A stretch of 64,000 bases of DNA from Colivivens sp963640465 (GTDB taxonomy: Bacteria > Bacteroidota > Bacteroidia > Bacteroidales > Bacteroidaceae), in NCBI GenBank assembly GCA_963640465.1, contig CAVHYP010000004.1, positions 5,798-69,797 of the forward strand. The letters are read 5' to 3'. The translations under genes were made by a program, and so were the position numbers. Under the pieces are notes generated by a model. That model searched no databases. It had not been told where the DNA came from and saw only the letters and a list, made by a program, of their open reading frames with translations. Below, in pieces: positions 41,436 to 49,170 of this stretch. The stretch's first letter is position 1. Every line of letters starts with the position of its first letter.

Positions 41436-41497
41436 TGCATTTCCCATCTTGCTCGAGACTGATTCCCCGATTTGCAGGAAAGACACCAATCTGTACA

Positions 41498-41545
41498 TTG
41501 TAAGGATTCGTGTTATATGTGTAATGATTCGTGTTATCTGTGCTC
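41498..41545. repeat. 21-bp tandem duplication
   Basis: GATTCGTGTTATATGTG (41505) and GATTCGTGTTATCTGTG (41526) are 21 bp apart, in the gap after the DUF4369 gene. No other feature is visible between the genes. Confidence 0.65.
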
Positions 41546-41615
41546 GTCCTCTCTCATTCATAAGGCTGGCATCGACAGATGCAACAGAAGTGCTTAATTC
41601 AAACAACATAAAAGT

Positions 41616-42119
41616 ATGGACATCAGTATTCAAGATATTCTATTTGTCATTTCAACCATACTGAACCTGATTGGGATAGTGGGTTCGGTCATTCCCATGC
41701 TCCCAGGTCCTCCACTGAACTTCATTGCCATGTTGCTGTGTTGCATTGCGTGTCCCACTCCATTGATGATAGTGCTGACAATATTGACCGGATTGTTTGT
41801 CATCTTCATCACAATTGCTGATTACATGGCCCCTGCGTGGCTTGCCAAGTGGGCAGGAGGCTGCAAACAAGCGTCTGTCGGGGCTACCGTCGGCATGTTT
41901 GTCGGTATGTTCTATGCCCCATGGGGACTGGTCGTCGGTCCATTCCTCGGTGCGTTTGTTTGTGAGTTTGCCAACACCTTCAGGTTAAGCAATTCTTTGA
42001 AGGTAGGTATGTATTCCATGTTGTCATTGATTGCAGGTACAGTGTTCAAGCTTGTATCGTGCATCGCAATACTGATAGTGTGTGTCGGTTGTATGCTTTA
42101 TTATTACCTTGCAGTATGA
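41616..42119 (+). CDS. DUF456 family membrane protein
   Basis: 167 residues with four or more hydrophobic segments: ILFVISTILNLIGIVGSVIPMLP, LNFIAMLLCCIACPTPLMIVLTIL, the Gly-rich VGATVGMFVGMFYAPWGLVVGPFLGAFVCEF and the C-terminal MLSLIAGTVFKLVSCIAILIV. The PMLPGPPL and GPFLGAF motifs are characteristic of DUF456. Function unknown. A weak hairpin lies just downstream. Confidence 0.88.
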   Translation: MDISIQDILFVISTILNLIGIVGSVIPMLPGPPLNFIAMLLCCIACPTPLMIVLTILTGLFVIFITIADYMAPAWLAKWAGGCKQASVGATVGMFVGMFYAPWGLVVGPFLGAFVCEFANTFRLSNSLKVGMYSMLSLIAGTVFKLVSCIAILIVCVGCMLYYYLAV

Positions 42120-42124
42120 CGTGC

Positions 42125-42160
42125 GGCTGATGATTTGAAACAATCAGCCAGTTGTTGTTT
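42125..42160 (+). terminator. Possible terminator of the DUF456 gene
   Basis: GGCTGAT (42125-42131) and ATCAGCC (42143-42149) form a perfect 7-bp stem with an 11-nt loop, followed by AGTTGTTGTTTT. Confidence 0.5.
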
Positions 42161-42246
42161 TCAATGCTTCGCCAACTGTTTGTCACTCGTGAGTTTATGT
42201 GTGTTCATTACAAATGGGCAAGAATAGTGCTAACAAACAAAAAAAA

Positions 42247-42278
42247 TTTGCAAGGGTGTGCGATTTGTTGTAACTTTG
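42247..42278 (+). promoter_or_regulatory. bamD promoter
   Basis: TTTG at 42247-42250, 20 bp, TAACTTTG at 42271-42278. Start near 42285, 13 nt before the ATG. No other consensus promoter appears until after maf, so the unit bamD to maf may depend on it. Confidence 0.82.
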
Positions 42279-42297
42279 CACCCGTAATTGAGATAGT

Positions 42298-43122
42298 ATG
42301 AATAAATACATAATAACGGCTCTACTTGGATTCACATTGTTGTTCGCATCATGCAGCAATTACAATAGTGTGCTGAAGATTGACGACTATGATTACAGGT
42401 ATGAAGCCGCTAAGGAATATTTTGCTGCAGGACAATACGTAAGGTGCTATCAGTTGCTCGAAAACATGATATTGCTGATGAAGGCAACTGACAAAGGAGA
42501 GGAATCGCTTTACATGCTTGCTATGTGCTACTACAATATGAAGTACTACGACACTGCAGGCCAATATTTTGAACGTTATTACAAGAGCTATCCGAAAGGA
42601 ACTTACACCGAACTTGCACGATTCTATGCAGGCAAGGCGGCATACATGCAGTCGCCCGATTCGCGTCTCGACCAAACCCCTACATATGCGGCACTCAACC
42701 GTCTGAACGAGTTTTTGGACTTCTATCCTTATTCCGTATATCGTGAGGACGCCACTGATCTTATCTTGCAGCTGCAGGAAAGGTTGGCTCAGAAAGAATA
42801 CGACATCTGTAAGCTCTACTATAATTTGGGCAACTACACAGGCAACTGCCTTTATGGCGGCAACAACTATGATGCGTGCATCATCACAGCAGAGAATGCC
42901 TTGAAACTCTATCCATACACCAAACATCGTGAAGATTTCCTTATGCTTGTGCTCAAGTCCAGATATATGCTGGCAAAGAATAGTGTGGAGGTGAAGTCCG
43001 AAGAGCGCTTCCGTCAGACTATCGACGAGTATTATGGTTTCAAGAACGAGTTTCCTGAAAGCAAATACACAAAGGAAGCTGATGACATCTTCAAGGAATG
43101 CAGCGTGAAGGTAAGTCTGTGA
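42298..43122 (+). CDS. bamD: Outer membrane assembly lipoprotein BamD
   Basis: 274 residues. Lipobox LFASCSN (Cys near 19), then TPR-type helical repeats typical of BamD: YRYEAAKEYFAAGQYVRCYQ, EESLYMLAMCYYNMKYYDTAG, YFERYYKSYPKGTYTE, LNEFLDFYPYSVY and a final YYGFKNEFPESKYTKEADDI. BamD is the essential lipoprotein partner of BamA in inserting outer-membrane barrels. The neighbours rpoZ and DUF4293 downstream are the usual Bacteroidetes arrangement, which supports the call. Confidence 0.93.
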   Translation: MNKYIITALLGFTLLFASCSNYNSVLKIDDYDYRYEAAKEYFAAGQYVRCYQLLENMILLMKATDKGEESLYMLAMCYYNMKYYDTAGQYFERYYKSYPKGTYTELARFYAGKAAYMQSPDSRLDQTPTYAALNRLNEFLDFYPYSVYREDATDLILQLQERLAQKEYDICKLYYNLGNYTGNCLYGGNNYDACIITAENALKLYPYTKHREDFLMLVLKSRYMLAKNSVEVKSEERFRQTIDEYYGFKNEFPESKYTKEADDIFKECSVKVSL

Positions 43123-43135
43123 CGCAATGATTGTG

Positions 43136-43210
43136 CAGACACATGTTAGCGGTTATGCATTAAGACAGTAGCGGTCATACAGACGGAAGTCAGTGATTGT
43201 ACAGAGAAAT
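43136..43210. repeat. Degenerate 22-bp array between bamD and rpoZ
   Basis: AGCGGTTATGCAT (43148) and AGCGGTCATACAG (43170) are exactly 22 bp apart and are flanked by GATTGTGCAGA (43130) and GATTGTACAGA (43195). Only partly conserved. Confidence 0.55.
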
Positions 43211-43253
43211 AAATAACATCGATTAATAGACAGATAAATAGATATAGCAGATT

Positions 43254-43589
43254 ATGGATTTTAAGAAAACAAACGCCCCTACATCTACGGTAACACGTAA
43301 CTTGATGGATTTGTCAACCGAGACTGGAAACATTTATGAAAGTGTTGCCATCATCGGAAAGCGTGCAAACCAGATTGCAGCTGAAATGAAGGAAGAACTC
43401 AGAAGAAAACTCGAAGAGTTCGGTACTGCAACAGATGAGTTGCAGGAGGAATTCCACAATGACGAACAAATTACGGTTTCAAAGCACTATGAGCGTTTGC
43501 CTAAGCCAACACTCATCGCTACTCAAGAGTTCATTGAGGACAGGATTTGTTACCGCAATCCATCAAGACCTGTTCAGGAGAATTTCTAA
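43254..43589 (+). CDS. rpoZ: RNA polymerase omega subunit (Bacteroidetes type)
   Basis: 111 residues. The region TGNIYESVAIIGKRANQIAAEM (residues 24-45) carries the omega-family core YESVAIIGKRANQI, and the C-terminal LPKPTLIATQEFIEDRICYRNP is the typical Bacteroidetes extension. Omega binds the beta-prime subunit and aids polymerase assembly. The short start MDFKKTNAPTSTVTRNLMDL fits the group. Position between bamD and DUF4293 is conserved in the phylum. Confidence 0.9.
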   Translation: MDFKKTNAPTSTVTRNLMDLSTETGNIYESVAIIGKRANQIAAEMKEELRRKLEEFGTATDELQEEFHNDEQITVSKHYERLPKPTLIATQEFIEDRICYRNPSRPVQENF

Positions 43590-43786
43590 GCAGGTTCTTG
43601 TGATGGTCTTTGTGGGCATTCATCCTTTTAGTACGAACCGTCCAACTCCCTTTATGCAGGATCATTGAGCACTCTCTGACTGAAGGCTGAGGATTAGAAT
43701 GTCGAAGGAATAAAGGAGTGCAAAGCTATGGATCCCACAATAGCCGAAGAATTGTATTTACGTGTAATTTATAGAAACTGCTTCTG

Positions 43787-44281
43787 ATGATACAGCGTAT
43801 TCAAACAGTTTACTTAGCCCTTGTTGCTGTTCTCAGCATACTGGGGCTTTGTCTTCCATTAGGACAAATATTGGACGGTGCAACAGCCGTTGTTTCATTC
43901 AACAACTGGATGTTCTCTCCCGAGATCACATCGAAGGCAATGGCGTCTGCCGATTTCCACGACTTTGCGCCAATGGCACTTGGCATCTTGCTCCTCATCG
44001 TCATTGTTCTGACATTCGTGAGCATCCTGCTTTTCCGCTTCCGCATGCGCCAGTTGCGCCTCACCATATTCTCCACGATATTGTTGGTGGGATATGTGTT
44101 GTATTTTGCCTTCCTTGCATGGCACTACACTGGAGTTGCTTCAGCTGTGATTGATGGTGCGTCATTCCATTTGTGTGTGGCAGGAATATTCCCGGTGTTG
44201 TCCGTAATACTCAATTGCCTTGCCATTCATGGCATCCGTAAGGACGAGGCGTTGGTAAGGTCTCTCGACCGTCTGAGATAA
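43787..44281 (+). CDS. DUF4293 family membrane protein
   Basis: 164 residues with four membrane segments, starting MIQRIQTVYLALVAVLSILG, the family signature, then LLLIVIVLTFVSILLFRFRMR, STILLVGYVLYFAFLAW and FHLCVAGIFPVLSVILNCLA, and a basic C-terminus IRKDEALVRSLDRLR. Found after rpoZ in Bacteroidetes. Function unknown. The 197 bp before it show no promoter or repeat I can name. Confidence 0.9.
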   Translation: MIQRIQTVYLALVAVLSILGLCLPLGQILDGATAVVSFNNWMFSPEITSKAMASADFHDFAPMALGILLLIVIVLTFVSILLFRFRMRQLRLTIFSTILLVGYVLYFAFLAWHYTGVASAVIDGASFHLCVAGIFPVLSVILNCLAIHGIRKDEALVRSLDRLR

Positions 44282-44352
44282 AGCCCACCGGTTGCCAGAG
44301 ATACAACAATGAGACATTGATATTTATTCCAGGATAAACAAATTCAAGATAT

Positions 44353-44868
44353 ATGGACTTTAAAGATTTGGTTCAAAAGCGCAGAAGCATCCGTAAGTTT
44401 ACTGATGAGAAGGTGACAGAGGATGAACTGCATGCCATTCTTCGTGCCGGATTGATGGCCCCTACAGGGCATGGCTTGCGTGGATGGCAGTTTGTTGTGG
44501 TTGACGATCCATCAATACTTTCGATCATTTCCGAATGCAGAGAAAGTGGAAGTGAGTTTGTGAAGGGTGTCGCTGCAGCTATTGTCGTAGCCTACGACCC
44601 TGCTGCATCGGACGTGTGGATTGAGGATTCAGCTATCGCAGCCGTAACTATGCAGTATCAGGCAACAGACCTTGGATTGGGCAGTTGCTGGTGTCACATC
44701 CGTGCCCGCAAGAATGCTGAAGGAACTCCTGCTTCCGAAATTGTGAAGAAGGCAGTGGGTCTGCCTGAAGGACTCGAAGTGGAGTGTGTGATTGGCATTG
44801 GTCACCCTGCAATGGAACGGAAACTCCAAGATGAGGCAAAGCTCAGTTGGGCAAATGTCAGAAAATGA
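44353..44868 (+). CDS. Nitroreductase family protein
   Basis: 171 residues, an FMN-dependent NAD(P)H oxidoreductase fold. N-terminal QKRRSIRKFTDEKVTEDEL and LMAPTGHGLRGWQFVVVDD carry the FMN phosphate contacts (RRSIR), and LGLGSCWCHIRAR and GIGHPA mark the C-terminal half. It is short, and lacks the usual long insert, like the small subfamily seen in anaerobes. The true substrate is unknown. Its stop overlaps the next start as ATGA. Confidence 0.88.
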   Translation: MDFKDLVQKRRSIRKFTDEKVTEDELHAILRAGLMAPTGHGLRGWQFVVVDDPSILSIISECRESGSEFVKGVAAAIVVAYDPAASDVWIEDSAIAAVTMQYQATDLGLGSCWCHIRARKNAEGTPASEIVKKAVGLPEGLEVECVIGIGHPAMERKLQDEAKLSWANVRK

Positions 44869-45623
44869 GAATAGCGTTTGTTGGTGCCGGTAATCTTGCC
44901 ACAAGTATGGCTGTTGCTTTGCATGAGGCAGGTCATGCCATTGTGCAGGTGTATAGCCGTACTGAAGATTCGGCAATAGCATTGGCAAGTAGGGTGGGGG
45001 CAACTCCCATAAGCGACTTTGCGGCTTTGTCTGACGATGCTGACATCTACATAATCAGTGTCATTGACTCGGCTTTGGCAGATGTTGCAGAGCAAGCCGT
45101 AAAGGGTAGGGAAGACTCGTTGTTCGTGCATACAGCAGGTAGCATCCCGATGGATGTCATTCCGGTTAGGCGTAGGGGTGTGGTCTATCCTATGCAGAGT
45201 TTCTCAAAGCAGCGGATTGTAGACTTCTCGTCCATACCTATATTTATTGAGGCAACCGATGCCGACGACCTTGAACGCCTAAGGCAACTTGCTTTGTCCA
45301 TATCTGGTTCTGTCAGCGAACTCATTTCTGCCGACCGTTTATACTTGCATCTTGCCGCTGTGTTCTGCAGCAACTTCGTGAATCATTGCTATGCATTGAG
45401 CGAAGAGATACTCAACAAGCATGGCATTCCTTTCTCGGCAATGTATCCTCTGCTCGACGAGGTGGCAAAGAAGGTTCATACGGTTTCTCCAAAAGATGCC
45501 CAGACCGGACCTGCATCCCGACACGATTGGAACGTGGTGAACAAGCACTTGATGATGCTTGCCGACAATCCGAGACTCCAATCCGTTTATCAACTCATGT
45601 CAAAAAGTATCGCTGATGATTAA
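44865..45623 (+). CDS. Rossmann-like and DUF2520 domain protein
   Basis: 252 residues. An N-terminal NAD(P)-binding Rossmann fold (MRIAFVGAGNLATSMAVALHEAG) is followed by the DUF2520 helical domain (about 130-245, LAAVFCSNFVNHCYALSEEIL, TGPASRHDWNVVNKHLMML). The layout resembles ketopantoate reductase and pyrroline-5-carboxylate reductase, but the substrate is not known. Start ATG at 44865 overlaps the nitroreductase stop. It overlaps the kdsC-like gene by 8 bp. Confidence 0.9.
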   Translation: MRIAFVGAGNLATSMAVALHEAGHAIVQVYSRTEDSAIALASRVGATPISDFAALSDDADIYIISVIDSALADVAEQAVKGREDSLFVHTAGSIPMDVIPVRRRGVVYPMQSFSKQRIVDFSSIPIFIEATDADDLERLRQLALSISGSVSELISADRLYLHLAAVFCSNFVNHCYALSEEILNKHGIPFSAMYPLLDEVAKKVHTVSPKDAQTGPASRHDWNVVNKHLMMLADNPRLQSVYQLMSKSIADD

Positions 45624-46134
45624 CTACGACCTTTCGTCAATACGGGCCATATTCTTTGATGTTGACGGTGTTCTCAGCAAGGAAACCATTTCGTTGCATC
45701 CTTCGGGAGAACCCATGCGTACAGTGAACATCAAAGACGGCTATGCCATGCAACATGCAGTGAAGCATGGTCTTCTCATTGCTATAATAACAGGTGCCAC
45801 TACCGAGGCAGTCTACAAACGTTATGAACGTCTCGGGCTGACTGAAATCCATCAGGGAGTTGCCAAAAAAATAAAGGTGTACGACGAGTTGTGCAGGAAG
45901 TATAACCTGAAGGATTCCGAGGTGATGTACATGGGCGACGACATTCCCGATTTTGAGGTAATGCAACGCTGTGGCTTGCCTGTTTGTCCTGCTGACGCAG
46001 TGCCTGAGATAAAGTCAATATCCAAATACATTTCGCAGAGAAATGGTGGCGAGGGATGTGGACGCGACGTGATTGAGCAGGTATTGAAAGCTCACGGATT
46101 GTGGATGCACAACTCCGAGGCATTTGGATGGTAA
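45616..46134 (+). CDS. kdsC: KdsC-like HAD phosphatase
   Basis: 172 residues, type C0 HAD without a cap, which suits KdsC-type 3-deoxy-D-manno-octulosonate 8-phosphate phosphatases acting in lipopolysaccharide Kdo synthesis. Motif I is FFDVDGVLSKET near residue 11, motif II IITGATTEA near 58, Lys near 81 and motif III MGDDIPDFEVM near 105. The C-terminal GGEGCGRDVIEQVL is typical. Kdo phosphatase activity is the family expectation; related enzymes act on other acids. The ATG at 45616 was preferred over an earlier in-frame ATG lying deep in the preceding gene. Confidence 0.87.
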   Translation: MINYDLSSIRAIFFDVDGVLSKETISLHPSGEPMRTVNIKDGYAMQHAVKHGLLIAIITGATTEAVYKRYERLGLTEIHQGVAKKIKVYDELCRKYNLKDSEVMYMGDDIPDFEVMQRCGLPVCPADAVPEIKSISKYISQRNGGEGCGRDVIEQVLKAHGLWMHNSEAFGW

Positions 46135-46142
46135 GTTGATAG

Positions 46143-46742
46143 ATGAATCAAAGTATGTTTCCGACTGACAAATACAAAGTTGTTCTTGCAAGCAATTCCC
46201 CACGCCGGCGCGAATTGCTTGCGGGACTTGAAATCCCTTTCGAGGTAAGAGTCATCAAGGGCATTGATGAGTCATGGCCGTCAGACTTGAAAGGCGAGGA
46301 TATCCCCAAATATATTTCCAGCAAGAAAGCAGAGGCTTACCGGCCGACACTGCAGGATGGCGAACTGCTTATCACTGCCGACACCGTAGTCTATTTTGAT
46401 GGTGAGGTCTTTGGAAAGCCCAAAGACCGTCAGGAGGCAATTGATATGCTGTGCCGCTTATCGGGAAAAACGCATGAGGTGATAACCGGTGTCACTCTCA
46501 CAACCAATGTGAATGGCGGCATTTACCGTTGCTTCGCTTCCACGAGTAAGGTCACGTTCTCCACATTGTCAGTTGACGACATCACTCATTACGTCGACAA
46601 ATACCAACCGTTCGACAAGGCTGGGGCATACGGCATACAAGAATGGATTGGTTATATTGGCGTAAGCCGTATTGAGGGAAGTTATTTTAATGTCATGGGT
46701 TTGCCTGTGTGGCGGTTGTACGAAGAATTGTCCCGCCTCTGA
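46143..46742 (+). CDS. maf: Maf-like nucleoside triphosphate pyrophosphatase
   Basis: 199 residues. ASNSPRRRELLAGL near residue 16, SKKAEAY, TADTVVYFDGEVFGKP with the catalytic Asp and KAGAYGIQEW are the family motifs. Maf proteins hydrolyse dTTP, UTP or modified nucleotides, a house-cleaning role. The QEW form of the last motif points to the dTTP/UTP subgroup (YhdE/Maf). Start at 46143 or 46155. Last gene of the bamD unit, 8 bp after the kdsC-like gene, with a terminator right behind it. Confidence 0.94.
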   Translation: MNQSMFPTDKYKVVLASNSPRRRELLAGLEIPFEVRVIKGIDESWPSDLKGEDIPKYISSKKAEAYRPTLQDGELLITADTVVYFDGEVFGKPKDRQEAIDMLCRLSGKTHEVITGVTLTTNVNGGIYRCFASTSKVTFSTLSVDDITHYVDKYQPFDKAGAYGIQEWIGYIGVSRIEGSYFNVMGLPVWRLYEELSRL

Positions 46743-46753
46743 CAATAGTTCAC

Positions 46754-46795
46754 GGCTGGTTCTGAATCATTGATTTGGAACCAGCCTTTGTTCTT
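46754..46795 (+). terminator. Terminator of the bamD-maf unit
   Basis: GGCTGGTTC (46754-46762) pairs perfectly with GAACCAGCC (46778-46786), 15-nt loop, then TTTGTTCTT. Confidence 0.85.
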
Positions 46796-46860
46796 GTGTA
46801 CACCTTGTCCTGTGTGTTTGTACTTGTTTCCTTCCAGTCCTCCTTTCTGTGTTGATAAAT

Positions 46861-46934
46861 CAGTACTGGAGTCCTGGCGTTTCGGTACTGGAGTCCTGGT
46901 GTTAGGGTACGGCTGTACGGACTCTAGGGTACAG
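46861..46934. repeat. 22-bp tandem array, three copies
   Basis: GTACTGGAGTCCTGG begins at 46863 and 46885, with a diverged third copy (GGGTACGGCTGTACGGACTC) and the start of a fourth at 46927, all 22 bp apart. Confidence 0.88.
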
Positions 46935-46971
46935 GGTATGCGACTAATGGTCTTCGCACATACAATCTTTC

Positions 46972-47150
46972 GTGTCAGTTCATGCCATCCTTTGTGTCAG
47001 TTTTTGTCATGCATCGCATTGGCTCTTGTCATGCATCGTATTGGACCATATCATGCATTGCATTGGACCATATCATGCATTGCATCCTGTTATTTCATGC
47101 ATTGCACCCGATTGATTTCATTCATCGTATCGCTTGATTTTAGTCATTGT
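46972..47150. repeat. 22-bp tandem array, six or more copies
   Basis: TCATGC starts at 47007, 47029, 47051, 47073 and 47095 (exactly 22 bp each) within units like TCATGCATTGCATTGGACCA; it is preceded by GTGTCAGTT copies at 46973 and 46995 (also 22) and fades into 23- and 26-bp spacing after 47118. This is a different sequence family from the array 40 bp upstream. Together they fill the 490 bp between maf and galE. Confidence 0.92.
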
Positions 47151-47234
47151 TATGCCCAAAAAAGAGGAAGAATTGCTTCGCAGCAACTCTTCCTCGGGCA
47201 AAGTTAGTACAAAACCGGTGAATCAACACCGGAT

Positions 47235-48251
47235 TTATTTCTCGTATCCCTTAGGATTGTTCTTTTGGAAATTCCATGAATCGCGGCACATGTCCTCGAT
47301 GTCGTACTGTGCTTCCCATCCCAACTCTTTCTTCGCTTTGGCAGGATTGCAGTAGCAAGTCGCAATGTCGCCAGGACGGCGTGGCTTGATGGAATAAGGT
47401 ACCTTGAGTCCGTTGGCTTTCTCGAATGCGTGTACCACATCGAGCACACTGTAGCCATGTCCCGTACCGAGGTTGTAGATGGCAAGTCCGCATTTTCTGT
47501 CGATTGCCTTGAGGGCTGCAACATGTCCTGCTGCCAGGTCTACAACATGGATGTAGTCGCGAACACCTGTTCCGTCGGGTGTGTCGTAGTCGTTGCCGAA
47601 CACGCCCAATTCCTTGCGGATGCCGATGGCGGTTTGGGTGATGTAAGGCATCAGGTTGTTTGGAATGCCATTAGGATTCTCGCCAATCAGTCCGCTCTTG
47701 TGCGCACCGATTGGGTTGAAGTAGCGCAGCAACACTACGTTCCATTCCGGGTCGGCTTTCTGCACGTCGATAAGCACCTGCTCAAGCATTGACTTGGTCT
47801 GACCATAAGGATTGGTGCAGTGGCCCTTCGGACATTCTTCTGTGATTGGAATGATGGCAGGGTCGCCATACACCGTGGCAGATGAAGAGAAGATGAAGTT
47901 TTTGCAACCGTTTTTGCGCATCACATCAAGCAACACGAATGTTGCGTTCATGTTGTTTTCGTAATACTCAAGTGGTTTGGCTACTGATTCACCCACTGCC
48001 TTCAGTCCGGCAAAGTGGATGACGGCATCAATCTTGTTTTCCTTGAATATCTTGTCCATCGCTTCATGGTCGCGCACGTCGGCTTTGTAGAAGGGTACTT
48101 CCTTGCCGATGATCTGTGCCACTCTGTTCAGGGCTTCTTCCTTTGAGTTGACGAGGTTGTCAACTACAATAACGCTGTGACCAGCTTTGTTTAGTTCAAT
48201 GATAGTGTGCGAGCCAATGTAGCCGGCACCTCCTGTTAATAGTATTTGCAT
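47235..48251 (-). CDS. galE: UDP-glucose 4-epimerase
   Basis: 338 residues, extended short-chain dehydrogenase fold interconverting UDP-glucose and UDP-galactose. The NAD-binding GGAGYIGSH motif starts at residue 7, SSSATVYGDP near 123 and the catalytic YGQTK near 149 (Tyr-x3-Lys); the C-terminal RRPGDIATCYCNP is typical. Start ATG at 48251; an upstream TTG codon at 48275 overlaps the -7 element and cannot be the start. It may supply UDP-galactose for the surface glycan made nearby. Confidence 0.96.
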   Translation of the reverse strand: MQILLTGGAGYIGSHTIIELNKAGHSVIVVDNLVNSKEEALNRVAQIIGKEVPFYKADVRDHEAMDKIFKENKIDAVIHFAGLKAVGESVAKPLEYYENNMNATFVLLDVMRKNGCKNFIFSSSATVYGDPAIIPITEECPKGHCTNPYGQTKSMLEQVLIDVQKADPEWNVVLLRYFNPIGAHKSGLIGENPNGIPNNLMPYITQTAIGIRKELGVFGNDYDTPDGTGVRDYIHVVDLAAGHVAALKAIDRKCGLAIYNLGTGHGYSVLDVVHAFEKANGLKVPYSIKPRRPGDIATCYCNPAKAKKELGWEAQYDIEDMCRDSWNFQKNNPKGYEK

Positions 48252-48272
48252 GACATTTGCGTTTTCGTTATG

Positions 48273-48303
48273 CAAAAGTAGACTATATTTTTAATGTGAC
48301 AAA
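48273..48303 (-). promoter_or_regulatory. galE promoter
   Basis: Minus-strand TTTG at 48300-48303, 19 bp, TACTTTTG at 48273-48280; start near 48266. Confidence 0.85.
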
Positions 48304-48476
48304 ATGTTTTTATGTTTTTTATTCCTGCCGTATCGTTTGTTGCCATCTGTTTGGGCGGATTTTGATTTGTCGAGCGTGTGTAAGAGCTTTTGCTCTTCAG
48401 AAGCACTGTCTACATGCAAAACGGGCGCATATTGGGGGCGTGATTAACTTTATTTTATGTTTTCTCTTGCTTTTGC

Positions 48477-48507
48477 TTTGTCATATCGGGAATAATATAT
48501 AAATTTG
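48477..48507 (+). promoter_or_regulatory. Promoter of the polysaccharide export operon
   Basis: TTTG at 48477-48480, 19 bp, TAAATTTG at 48500-48507, a full consensus match; start near 48514. The sequence between the two divergent promoters contains AAGAGC-TTTT-GCTCTT at about 48386-48401 and no gene. Confidence 0.85.
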
Positions 48508-48513
48508 CACACT

Positions 48514-48672
48514 CGAATCTGTGAAGAGTCATTATCCATGCTTGTATGGTTTGGCTGAAAGTGCAGGTTCATGCTTTCTCCAGTATACTGGGGAAGTGAA
48601 AGGGGAAAATATGGTGGGGCAACATCAAATGTTTCCCCGTGAGTACATAAAACGTGATATTGTAAACTGTAT
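48514..48672 (+). promoter_or_regulatory. Structured leader of the export operon
   Basis: About 160 nt before the first ATG. It holds a self-complementary CTCCAGTATACTGGGG segment (about 48579-48594) and a strong hairpin GGGG-C-AACAT-CAA-ATGTT-T-CCCC (48615-48638). No T run follows the second hairpin, so it is not a plain terminator; attenuation or mRNA stabilisation is possible. Confidence 0.5.
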
Positions 48673-49110
48673 ATGACAATAGCTGTAGATTTCGACGGAA
48701 CAATTTGCAAACATCGTTATCCAGAGATAGGTCCGGAGATTCCTTTCGCCATAGAAACTCTGAAGAAACTTCAGGAGGAAGGACACAAACTGATTCTGTG
48801 GAGTGTGAGGGAAGGGGCTCTGCTCGATGAAGCCATAGACTGGTGCAAGGAACGTGGTTTGACATTCTATGCAGTCAACAAGGACTACCCAGAGGAAGAG
48901 GTGGAGAAGAACAACCACTTCTCAAGGAAACTGAAGGTGGACTTGTTTATCGACGACCGGAACCTCGGAGGACTGCCCGACTGGGGGACCATCTACCAGA
49001 TGGTGAAGTCACATCTCTCGTATGCCGACTTGATGAGATTTTACGAAGAAGGTCACGAGGAAGGCAAGCAACAGAAGAAATCGTTCATGCAACGCCTGTT
49101 GGGCAAATGA
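48673..49110 (+). CDS. Small capless HAD-superfamily hydrolase, BT0820-like
   Basis: 145 residues. Motif I is IAVDFDGTICKHRYPEIG near residue 4, motif II LILWSVREGALLDEA near 39, and the acidic motif FIDDRNLGGLPDWG near 92. There is no cap domain (C0 type), as in a structurally studied Bacteroides thetaiotaomicron phosphatase, so it may act on a bulky substrate such as a sugar phosphate. It is the first gene of the polysaccharide export operon, 60 bp before the Wza-like gene. The biological substrate is unknown. Confidence 0.85.
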   Translation: MTIAVDFDGTICKHRYPEIGPEIPFAIETLKKLQEEGHKLILWSVREGALLDEAIDWCKERGLTFYAVNKDYPEEEVEKNNHFSRKLKVDLFIDDRNLGGLPDWGTIYQMVKSHLSYADLMRFYEEGHEEGKQQKKSFMQRLLGK

Positions 49111-49170
49111 TGAAAAGGCATTGTCGTACACGGATTAATTGAAGAAACAACTAAAAGGATAAGACAAAGA

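Noticed and set aside
46770..47207. 145-residue ORF
   Set aside because: It is made almost entirely of two 22-bp arrays read through; a 22-bp unit gives no constant peptide repeat.
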